Below are positions 7,543 through 14,491 of a stretch of DNA of 23,833 nucleotides, piece by piece (the stretch's first letter is position 1; each line of letters begins with the position of its first letter). Position numbers and translations under genes: made by a program. Under the pieces are notes generated by a model. That model searched no databases. It was not told where the DNA came from and saw nothing but the letters and a program-made list of their open reading frames with translations. This DNA comes from JAZSMJ01 sp045535815 (lineage in GTDB: Bacteria > Bacillota > Clostridia > Oscillospirales > CAG-272). The stretch spans positions 1 to 23,833 of the forward strand of contig JAZSMJ010000063.1 of NCBI GenBank assembly GCA_045535815.1, given 5' to 3'.

Positions 7543-8367
7543 TTAATTTTTGTTATATCCGTGTTTTCTTGTGTCTAAAACTTCTTTCCAGTATGATTCC
7601 CTATTTATAATGAAATCGGGATTGACTTTTGAATTGAAATTTTCAATTATTGAGTATTTAAAATACTTTTTAAAGTATTCTTCGCCTTCTATCTCGAATA
7701 ACTCTTTTAATCCTTCGTTTCCATTGTGGAATTTTTCTATATATCCTTTCCAACGAGATAAAAGCATTTCGTTTTTACTTGTTGCACTGCCGACATAAAG
7801 TTTTCCGGTATTAGTATCTGTCAATACATATACTGCCTGTTGGTTTTTTAATGCGTTTTGATAACTTGGATAATTTCCGTTTATAATGGCTTCTAATTCA
7901 TTATATGTTAAAGATACTTTATCATATCCGGGAAAATCAAACCCCGAAAAAACACTTGGTAAAACTTCTTTTACAATTAAATCATCCATGACAGTTTTTG
8001 CATTTGGGAACTGACTTTGCATTGTCTTGTGATATTTTATTACTACTCGTCCAAACAAATCTCCGTATTGTTTATCTTGTGTTTCATATTCGTAGCCAAC
8101 ACCACTATTGAATGGTATGTCTTTAATCGCAGTAATTTTGCCAACAGTAAATAACAGCCATTCATCAAAATTCATCTTTACTAAACCGATAGATAATTGC
8201 CCAATTTTGTATCTTTGTGAATTATAATAATTCCAGCGTAATAATTCATCGGGTTTTTTCTTGAATTTATCAATAGGATTGTCTTCGCCATTATACTGAT
8301 TAAACCGTACTTTGGTATTTTCTAATTCTATATCACTTAATTTTAACAAATCATTTAACTTCAACAT
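7543..8367 (-). CDS. GIY-YIG nuclease family protein
   Basis: The 274-residue protein has a C-terminal GIY-YIG domain from about 177: Y180-V-L, then Y191-V-G, the conserved Arg at about 205 (LLSRWKGYI) and the metal-binding Glu at about 257 (INRESYWKEVL). All main catalytic positions are present, so DNA cleavage is likely. The N-terminal 170 residues form a separate domain with the phrase FDFPGYDKVSLTYNELEAII, which I associate with nuclease or restriction-like proteins but cannot name. GAGG at 8376-8379 gives an 8-nt spacing to the start. It heads a two-gene AT-rich operon beside a dead recombinase, which suggests a mobile or defence origin. A homing-type role is possible but less likely because it is not inside an intron or another gene. 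Confidence 0.85.
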   Translation of the reverse strand: MLKLNDLLKLSDIELENTKVRFNQYNGEDNPIDKFKKKPDELLRWNYYNSQRYKIGQLSIGLVKMNFDEWLLFTVGKITAIKDIPFNSGVGYEYETQDKQYGDLFGRVVIKYHKTMQSQFPNAKTVMDDLIVKEVLPSVFSGFDFPGYDKVSLTYNELEAIINGNYPSYQNALKNQQAVYVLTDTNTGKLYVGSATSKNEMLLSRWKGYIEKFHNGNEGLKELFEIEGEEYFKKYFKYSIIENFNSKVNPDFIINRESYWKEVLDTRKHGYNKN

Positions 8368-8398
8368 TTTTCTTACCTCAAAATATTTTATACAACAA

Positions 8399-8427
8399 AT
8401 TATATCATAAATTGATTTATATGTCTA
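8399..8427 (-). promoter_or_regulatory. Promoter of the GIY-YIG operon
   Basis: On the minus strand: TAGACA (8427-8422), 17-bp spacer, TATAAT (8404-8399), about 32 bp before the nuclease ATG. Confidence 0.75.
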
Positions 8428-8540
8428 TGTTTTTGCATTTTATATTCAATTTTGTTGTGTCATAAATGAGAGAAAATATTTTTGCTTTTATGTGTGTAAA
8501 AAACACTTATTGAAAATTTATCTTCTGAAAAATCCAAAAC

Positions 8541-8711
8541 AGAAGAACAATCGACAATGTAGAAAAAAACATTTCAAAGGTACATAAATATTTTGATTTA
8601 CAGGATTTAAACCCGTCAGCATTAAACGAGATACTAAAGCTTGTTTATGTTCACACACCGCAAACTATTGACGGAAAAAGAACACAAGAAATTAACATTG
8701 TTTATGATTAA
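8541..8711 (+). pseudogene. Remnant of a large serine recombinase, C-terminal DUF4368-like end
   Basis: This stretch was too short and too broken to stand as a gene. Read in the frame of 8556 it gives NVEKNISKVHKYFDLQDL, then NPSALNEILKLVYVH and GKRTQEINIVYD, which matches from memory the C-terminal domain (DUF4368-like) of transposon and integrative-element large serine recombinases. There is a stop at 8709-8711. In the same frame after the stop, VGILPQ continues the family's usual ending, as if a Tyr codon had become TAA. Just upstream the similarity seems to shift frame (EEQST in another phase). No catalytic domain remains. It is dead and marks a former mobile element at the edge of the AT-rich island. 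Confidence 0.7.
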
Positions 8712-8832
8712 GTCGGCATACTTCCACAATCATTATCTAAGCACAAAGAAACATTATTACTATTTTATTAAGGACACCCTAAATGAGCGTTTTTTTATCC
8801 TATAATTACCGAAAAAAACTTATATTTCCGCA

Positions 8833-8861
8833 TTGATAGACCGATAAATATATGTTATAAT
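8833..8861 (+). promoter_or_regulatory. Promoter of the dockerin lysozyme-like gene
   Basis: TTGATA (8833-8838), 17-bp spacer, perfect TATAAT (8856-8861). The leader is about 85 nt and contains a small hairpin, CCGCA-AAGGA-TGCGG at 8900-8914, of unknown meaning. Confidence 0.85.
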
Positions 8862-8952
8862 ATATTCAGCGAAAAGCACATCTGTAGGACATTGACTCCA
8901 CCGCAAAGGATGCGGATATTTTAATAAATATTTATATGATACGGAGTAATTC

Positions 8953-11688
8953 ATGAAAAAAGCATTTTCGGTAATTGCGATATTCCTTTCTATCGCAATG
9001 CTATTTACCTCGACTCCTCTGTTTGCAACCGATGAAGCGGTCGATTATACATACTACATAGACAGCGTTACACATCACACCATGCGCTCATCCGATAAAA
9101 ACGGTGATGCCGTTACCGTTTATAACGGCTATACGCTTTCTCTCAACCGTGACGAAAATATCATATATATCGTTGCATTTGATAATTACGGAAGGCTGAA
9201 AATGATGTCCTATAACGAGGATACGTACGACCTTCAAAATGTAAGCGTTATAAACACAGATGAAGACGGCAGCGTAAAAATCCAGCAGTATTTGTCAGGC
9301 TCGTCATTCACGCTGAATAAAACCGTTGCAGAGATTGTTGATGCCGCTGCAGAGATAATTTACAGAAACGAGGGGAACTATTCAAGCGTTAACGCAAACG
9401 ATAACGGTGCGCTCAGCATCGGAAAGGTGCAATGGCACGCAAACAGAGCCCTTTCACTGCTTAAGACGATAGTTAATGCAAATCCGTCAAATGCATTGAA
9501 TATACTCGGATCTGCTCTTTACAGCGAAATTATTACCGCCGCATCAAACGCCTGGACAAGCCGTACGGTAAATTCAACTGAAAAAGCAGCAATATCCGCT
9601 CTGCTTTCTACACCTGCAGGAATATCCGCTCAGGATGCACTTGCCCTGACCGATATTACCTCATACGTAAACCACGGAATAAATATCGGAATAAGATCAA
9701 GCGCCGCACTCGTTTATTTTGCGGACATTGAAAATCAGTGCGGAGCAGGCGGCTCATCAAGAATTGCATCAAGTGCAGCCATAGCAAGCGGAGCTTATGA
9801 TAAAATATCCTTGCTTGCATATCATAATGCAGCACTTGCCGACAGCGTTGCCGGCAGATACTCTGCAAGAAGGAATAAGGTCTATACGTACGCTTATGAG
9901 CTCGGATGGGAAAGCTCTGCAGACGATTCACTCCCCGACTTTATGGGAAGTCAGGCTCTGTCAGCATTTACCCGATACTACCCTACTCTCGCTGCTCTAT
10001 ATCCAAGCAGGGCTTCATCAGCTAATCTTTTTATAAACGCCGTAATGTCTCTTGACTGCTCTTCCCTTTATGATTTTTCGGGAGCTACCGAGTCATTTCG
10101 AGAGGCATACGTCAATACGATGATAAAATATTATCTGCTTTACGAATATGGATATAACACGGTCTCCGGCACACCCGATCAGAGCAAAAAATATCGTGCC
10201 GTGCGCAATCTTATGAACGGAAAGAGCGTTGTCTTTTTCTTCGAGGGAGCAAGCAACAATACCGAAAACATTTACAGTAATACGAACACTTATCATTTCG
10301 GTGCTATCTGCGTTGTAATAAAGCTTAACAGCTCCAATCTTCCGTATATTGCATACGTAAATCAGAACAGCACAACGATACCCGATCAAGTGCGCCACCT
10401 CTACAGCAGATATTCAATGACAACGGTAGGCACCGTTCTTGACGGGCTTTATAACATCATTACAGTAAACCACGACGGATATGCTGCACTGAACGTAAAG
10501 AGCGACAGCTCGGCATACGTCCCCTCCTTGCGTGCAAACAAGACCGATACGAGCTACGTAGGCACTTCCTCGGGTATAAACATCCACAGACGGTATACAA
10601 ACGAAATAGTTTCCGAATCATCAGATTGGAGCAATACCATCGGATGCTTTACAGTAGGTATGCTTGGCGGAGGAAGCTTTAAATTCAACGAATACAATAA
10701 TTTTATAAAAGCAGTTACCGGCGCTTCCGGTGATGCTGTTACAGTCTCAGGTACGTCTTCAGTAAACCGTGACTGCGTATCGCTCGGATTACCGCTTTAT
10801 CAGGATATGGGTATCGTTATAGTTGACAGATATCTGTACCAAGACAAGCTTGCCACTATATTCGGAAACGATGCTACCTATATATCGTCGGGAGGAGTGC
10901 GAGGAAAAAGCGGCATTGATATTGCCAATACAATAACAAAAAGCACCTCGGATCATTTTACAAAAGACCCCTCTCTTTACGAATACATACTTTCACAGTC
11001 GAAATCGACCGACACGTCATACTACAGCATCAACCTATTGCCTTGCTCAAACGGAAGGATCACAGCAAATAAAACGTCTGCTCGCAAGGGTGAAACAGTT
11101 ATTCTTACCGTAACGCCGGCAAGCGGATACACGCTGAAATGTCTGTATATCGACGGAGTTGAAATTCTCAGTAAAACGTTTACCGTCAGCGGAAATCATA
11201 CCGTTTACGCTATTTTTGAAAAGGAGATAATAACGCACTCGCTTTCTGCAAAGGTCCTTTCTTACTGCAACACGTGTGAAATATCCGCCAGACTGGTCAA
11301 AAACGGCATAACAGCCTATACCTTTGAATCAAACAACGAAGGCTGGATCGGGCAGATGTATGATGATGTAAGCTTTTCTCAAATTGAGCCCGGTACGTAC
11401 GATCTGATAATAAAGAAGCGGGGACATCTTACTTATTCTCTTACAGGTATAAACGTAAACAAAGATATCGACTTAACCAATAAAACGATAGTGCTTGACG
11501 TCGGTGACATCAATAACGATGATTTTATTGACAGCGTTGATGTATCGTTTATAGTTCACGATATCGGCAAAACGTCTCCAAATATGGCGTATGACTCCGA
11601 TTTAAACGGTGACGGCTTTTGCGATGCTCTTGATGTATCGGTGCTTGCATTCAACCTTTTGAAAATCTCAACGGTAGAAAAATACTGA
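8953..11688 (+). CDS. Large secreted cell-wall-active-like protein with C-terminal dockerin
   Basis: This 911-residue protein has a signal peptide (about 1-25, cleavage after LFA). A region at about 122-318 contains NEGNYSSVNANDNGALSIG, KVQWHANRAL and, later, ENQCGAGGSSR. This pattern resembles lysozyme-like muramidase domains of gut Firmicutes, with E140 a candidate acid. A middle region at about 420-640 has GINIHRRYTNE (H545) and SNTIGCFTVG (C565), reminiscent of the His and S-x-G-C signature of L,D-transpeptidase-like folds. Then come a divergent InlB-like repeat (about 692-757), a beta-sandwich X-like module (about 760-849) and a type I dockerin (850-904) with two calcium loops, DINNDDFIDSVD and DLNGDGFCDALD. 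The dockerin should bind a cohesin on a scaffoldin outside the cell. The enzymatic assignments are tentative; the dockerin is firm. CGGAG at 8942-8946 sets the start. No hairpin terminator is visible after it. Confidence 0.8.
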   Translation: MKKAFSVIAIFLSIAMLFTSTPLFATDEAVDYTYYIDSVTHHTMRSSDKNGDAVTVYNGYTLSLNRDENIIYIVAFDNYGRLKMMSYNEDTYDLQNVSVINTDEDGSVKIQQYLSGSSFTLNKTVAEIVDAAAEIIYRNEGNYSSVNANDNGALSIGKVQWHANRALSLLKTIVNANPSNALNILGSALYSEIITAASNAWTSRTVNSTEKAAISALLSTPAGISAQDALALTDITSYVNHGINIGIRSSAALVYFADIENQCGAGGSSRIASSAAIASGAYDKISLLAYHNAALADSVAGRYSARRNKVYTYAYELGWESSADDSLPDFMGSQALSAFTRYYPTLAALYPSRASSANLFINAVMSLDCSSLYDFSGATESFREAYVNTMIKYYLLYEYGYNTVSGTPDQSKKYRAVRNLMNGKSVVFFFEGASNNTENIYSNTNTYHFGAICVVIKLNSSNLPYIAYVNQNSTTIPDQVRHLYSRYSMTTVGTVLDGLYNIITVNHDGYAALNVKSDSSAYVPSLRANKTDTSYVGTSSGINIHRRYTNEIVSESSDWSNTIGCFTVGMLGGGSFKFNEYNNFIKAVTGASGDAVTVSGTSSVNRDCVSLGLPLYQDMGIVIVDRYLYQDKLATIFGNDATYISSGGVRGKSGIDIANTITKSTSDHFTKDPSLYEYILSQSKSTDTSYYSINLLPCSNGRITANKTSARKGETVILTVTPASGYTLKCLYIDGVEILSKTFTVSGNHTVYAIFEKEIITHSLSAKVLSYCNTCEISARLVKNGITAYTFESNNEGWIGQMYDDVSFSQIEPGTYDLIIKKRGHLTYSLTGINVNKDIDLTNKTIVLDVGDINNDDFIDSVDVSFIVHDIGKTSPNMAYDSDLNGDGFCDALDVSVLAFNLLKISTVEKY

Positions 11689-11715
11689 TTTTTGACTTTT
11701 TTTGGTTTTTTAGCA

Positions 11716-11744
11716 TTGAAACCAAGCTTATAATATGGTACAAT
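11716..11744 (+). promoter_or_regulatory. Promoter of iorAB
   Basis: TTGAAA (11716-11721), 17-bp spacer, TACAAT (11739-11744). The leader to the ATG is short (about 45 nt), with no T-box or other visible riboswitch. Confidence 0.8.
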
Positions 11745-11796
11745 ATTCTAAAAAGTTATTTTAAAGACTTCTTAAGCAAGACGGAGATTTTAAAAC

Positions 11797-13539
11797 ATGA
11801 AAAAACTTATGATAGGAAACGAGGCGGTGGCAAGAGGCCTTTACGACGGCGGATGCCATCTTATATCGAGCTATCCCGGAACTCCTTCTACGGAAATAAC
11901 CGAATTTGCCTCAAAATACGAAGGAATACATACAGAATGGGCGCCCAACGAAAAGGTTGCTATGGAAGCGGCCTTCGGAGCATCTCTTGCAGGCGGACGC
12001 AGTGCGTGCGCTATGAAGCACGTTGGTCTGAACGTTGCGGCTGACCCCCTATTCACCCTTTCTTATACGGGTGTTAACGGTGGTATGGTAATATGCGTGG
12101 CAGACGATCCCGCAATGCACTCGTCTCAGAATGAGCAGGATTCAAGACATTACGCAATAGCGTCAAAGGTACCTATGCTTGAGCCTGCAGATTCAGCTGA
12201 AAGCTATGAGTTTGCAAAATCTGCATTCGAGCTTTCCGAGAGATTTGACACTCCCGTAATCCTCCGTATGTGCACGAGAATTGCTCACTCTCAGAGTATA
12301 GTTGATCTTGGCGAAAGAGTAGAGGTTCCGATAAAGCCGTACGAAAAGAACGGCGCTAAATATATTATGATGCCCGGAAACGCAAAGAAGCGCCATCCTA
12401 TAGTAGAACAGCGCACCAAGGATATTGAAAAGTATTCCGAAGACTGTCCGTATAACAAAATGGAGATAGTTGAAGGATCAGAAATAGGAATTATTACCTC
12501 CGGAACGTCCTACCAGTACGTTAAAGAGGTTTTCGGAGATACCGTAAGCGTTCTAAAGCTCGGAATGGTAAATCCGCTTCCGACACTTATGATATACAAA
12601 TTCGCATCCAAGGTTAAAAAGGTATACGTTATAGAAGAGCTTGATCCGATAATCGAAACGCACTGCAAGGAAATAGGCGTAGCGGTGCTCGGCAAGGATA
12701 TATTCTCTCCGATAGGCGAATTTTCTCAGGCAGTAGTTGCCAAGGCGTTCAGAAAGCCCGAAAAAACGTCTGTAAGCGCAGATTCCGAAATTCCGGTGCG
12801 TCCGCCCGTAATGTGTGCCGGATGCCCTCACAGAGGAATTTACTACACCTTAGCAAAGCGCAAGATAACCGTTATCGGAGATATAGGATGCTATACTTTA
12901 GGGGCAACTCCTCCCCTTTCCGCAGTTGACTCAACGCTCTGCATGGGTGCATCGGTGTCCGGCATACACGGATTCAACAAGGTGACGGGTGGCAGCACAG
13001 ACTCAAAGACTGTTGCAGTTATCGGAGACTCAACGTTTATGCATTCGGGAATAACCGGTCTTGTTAACATCGTATATAATTCATCCAATTCAACCGTTAT
13101 CATTCTCGATAACTCTATAACAGGAATGACCGGACATCAGCATAATCCTACAACAGGATTTGACATACACGGTGATCCTGCATCCAAGGTAGACCTTGAG
13201 GCTCTCTGCCGTGCAATAGGCGTAGAAAGAGTTCGTGTGATCGATCCATACGATCTTGCGCAGTGTGATACCGTTATAACAGAGGAGCTTGAAGCTAAAG
13301 AGCCTTCGGTTATAATTTCACGCCGTCCGTGTGCACTTTTAAAGACGGTGAAGGCAAAGCCTCCGGTAGTTATTTCTGCAGAAAAGTGCCGTGGCTGCAA
13401 AAAATGCATGACCATGGGCTGTCCGGCTATCAGTATAAAGGATAAAAAGGCTACCGTTGATAACACTCTTTGCGTGGGATGCGGTGTATGCATACAGCTC
13501 TGCCCGTTCGGAGCAATTGAAAGCGGGGTTTTGGAATAA
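11797..13539 (+). CDS. iorA: Indolepyruvate ferredoxin oxidoreductase, alpha subunit
   Basis: The 580-residue protein has the full IorA layout. An N-terminal pyrimidine-binding domain begins KLMIGNEAVARGLYDGG and has YPGTPSTEI and EWAPNEKVAMEAA. A TPP-binding domain has MCAGCPHRG, GDIGCYTLG and the DNSITGMTGH metal-binding region. The C-terminus binds two [4Fe-4S] clusters (C531, C534, C537, C542 and C559, C562, C565, C569). With IorB it interconverts arylpyruvates (indolepyruvate, phenylpyruvate, 4-hydroxyphenylpyruvate) and arylacetyl-CoA plus CO2, with ferredoxin as electron carrier; the reaction can run either way. The stop overlaps the iorB start (TAATG), so the subunits are translationally coupled. 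The adjacent T-box-controlled CoA ligase suggests an anabolic role. CGGAG at 11782-11786 sets the start. Confidence 0.95.
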   Translation: MKKLMIGNEAVARGLYDGGCHLISSYPGTPSTEITEFASKYEGIHTEWAPNEKVAMEAAFGASLAGGRSACAMKHVGLNVAADPLFTLSYTGVNGGMVICVADDPAMHSSQNEQDSRHYAIASKVPMLEPADSAESYEFAKSAFELSERFDTPVILRMCTRIAHSQSIVDLGERVEVPIKPYEKNGAKYIMMPGNAKKRHPIVEQRTKDIEKYSEDCPYNKMEIVEGSEIGIITSGTSYQYVKEVFGDTVSVLKLGMVNPLPTLMIYKFASKVKKVYVIEELDPIIETHCKEIGVAVLGKDIFSPIGEFSQAVVAKAFRKPEKTSVSADSEIPVRPPVMCAGCPHRGIYYTLAKRKITVIGDIGCYTLGATPPLSAVDSTLCMGASVSGIHGFNKVTGGSTDSKTVAVIGDSTFMHSGITGLVNIVYNSSNSTVIILDNSITGMTGHQHNPTTGFDIHGDPASKVDLEALCRAIGVERVRVIDPYDLAQCDTVITEELEAKEPSVIISRRPCALLKTVKAKPPVVISAEKCRGCKKCMTMGCPAISIKDKKATVDNTLCVGCGVCIQLCPFGAIESGVLE

Positions 13540-14123
13540 TGAAAACAGTCAATATTATGATAGTAGGTGTAGGCGGTCAGGGGTCGCTTCTGGCAAGTAA
13601 GCTTCTCGGTAATCTTCTCGTTTCCGAAAATTACGACGTTAAGGTGTCCGAAGTACACGGAATGAGTCAGCGTGGAGGCTCGGTCGTTACCTACGTAAGA
13701 TTCGGAGATAAGGTATACTCCCCTGTTATTGAGGAAGGCGAAGCGGATTATATCGTTTCGTTTGAAAAGCTTGAGGCTGCACGCTGGGCGTCATGTCTTG
13801 CAGACGGTGGAAGGATCATCGTTAATACTCAGCGCATAGATCCCATGCCCGTTATAACCGGCGTAGCATCTTATCCCGAGGAAATTCTTGATGAGCTCAG
13901 CGAAAAGGGTGTCAGCATTGATTCTATCGATGCTCTCTCTCTTGCAAATAAGGCAGGAAGCTCAAAGGCTGTGAATATCGTGCTTATGGGAAGACTTGCC
14001 AAGTATTTCGAGAGCGAATACGGCATATGCCGTGAAAAATGGATCGAGACTCTTGAAAAGACTGTTGCTCCCAAGTTTATCGATATGAACAAAAAAGCGT
14101 TTGATCTCGGATATCAGTCATAA
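13539..14123 (+). CDS. iorB: Indolepyruvate ferredoxin oxidoreductase, beta subunit
   Basis: The 194-residue protein is the pyruvate/ketoisovalerate oxidoreductase gamma-type domain. It opens with the glycine-rich VGVGGQGSLLASKLLG, then has SEVHGMSQRGGSVVTYVRFG at about 38-57 and EADYIVSFEKLEAARW at about 68-83. The length is normal for free-standing IorB. It partners the IorA encoded just before it, whose TAA shares one base with this ATG, to form the active heteromer in the cytoplasm. A new promoter begins about 40 bp after its stop, so the CoA ligase downstream has its own control. No hairpin terminator is obvious in that gap. Confidence 0.95.
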   Translation: MKTVNIMIVGVGGQGSLLASKLLGNLLVSENYDVKVSEVHGMSQRGGSVVTYVRFGDKVYSPVIEEGEADYIVSFEKLEAARWASCLADGGRIIVNTQRIDPMPVITGVASYPEEILDELSEKGVSIDSIDALSLANKAGSSKAVNIVLMGRLAKYFESEYGICREKWIETLEKTVAPKFIDMNKKAFDLGYQS

Positions 14124-14163
14124 AGAACAAGGTCTGCAGAATTTATTGATTTTTGTAAAGCTA

Positions 14164-14192
14164 TTGACTTTTTTGTAATTTGATGATATCAT
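14164..14192 (+). promoter_or_regulatory. Promoter of the T-box leader
   Basis: TTGACT (14164-14169), 17-bp spacer, TATCAT (14187-14192), giving a start near 14199, just before the T-box Stem I. Confidence 0.75.
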
Positions 14193-14208
14193 ATTGACAT
14201 AGGCAAAG

Positions 14209-14475
14209 ACGGGAACCAAGTAGATATTCGGAACTTTTCAGAAAGCTGTCGGTCGATGCGAGGCAGTAAGATTCCGCTTATTGAATACACTCCCCGAGCT
14301 CCGTATTGAAGCAGTTATCTGTGTGTAAAATACGGCGGTCGCATCCGTTATCGTGCCGGGGCATCGCATAAAGCCGTGCCCGATGAGGCCGCATTCGTAA
14401 GAATACGGTAAATTGAGGTGGTAACACGATTTTTCGTCCTCTGTTTTCTATACGGAAAACAGAGGATATTTTTTT
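14209..14475 (+). promoter_or_regulatory. T-box riboswitch, probably tyrosine-specific
   Basis: Stem I starts at GACGGGAACC. It has the loop-E pair AGTA (14219-14222) and GAA (14283-14285), and an AG-rich apical part (AGAAAGCTG at 14240-14248, GGTCGATGCGAG after it). Right after GAA is TAC followed by A (14286-14289), where a specifier codon and its conserved purine belong, so I read tyrosine. The antiterminator has GAGG-TGGTAACA-CGA pairing with TCG and CCTC (about 14415-14441). The TGGT at 14419-14422 would bind an ACCA tRNA end, which needs discriminator base A as in tRNA-Tyr and excludes tRNA-Trp, whose discriminator is G. Uncharged tRNA should favour read-through into the CoA ligase gene. 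Confidence 0.88.
14438..14475 (+). terminator. T-box regulated terminator
   Basis: An 11-bp stem (CCTCTGTTTTC / GAAAACAGAGG) with a 6-nt loop and a T run. Its 5' arm overlaps the 3' arm of the antiterminator, so the two structures exclude each other. Confidence 0.92.
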
Positions 14476-14491
14476 CGAAAGGACAGATAAA

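Larger units (their letters stand above)
8368..8832. other. AT-rich gene-poor segment
   Basis: Apart from the nuclease promoter and the recombinase remnant, these 465 bases hold no open frame I can support, and no RNA gene. The composition is AT-rich up to about 8770, then returns toward that of the flanking genes. Confidence 0.6.

Noticed and set aside
11689..11715. T-rich stretch after the dockerin lytic-type gene as a terminator
   Set aside because: There are T runs but no inverted repeat before them.
14209..14475. Tryptophan or phenylalanine specificity of the T-box
   Set aside because: The codon read is TAC. TGGT in the bulge does not fit tRNA-Trp (discriminator G). Phenylalanine fits the bulge but not the specifier codon.
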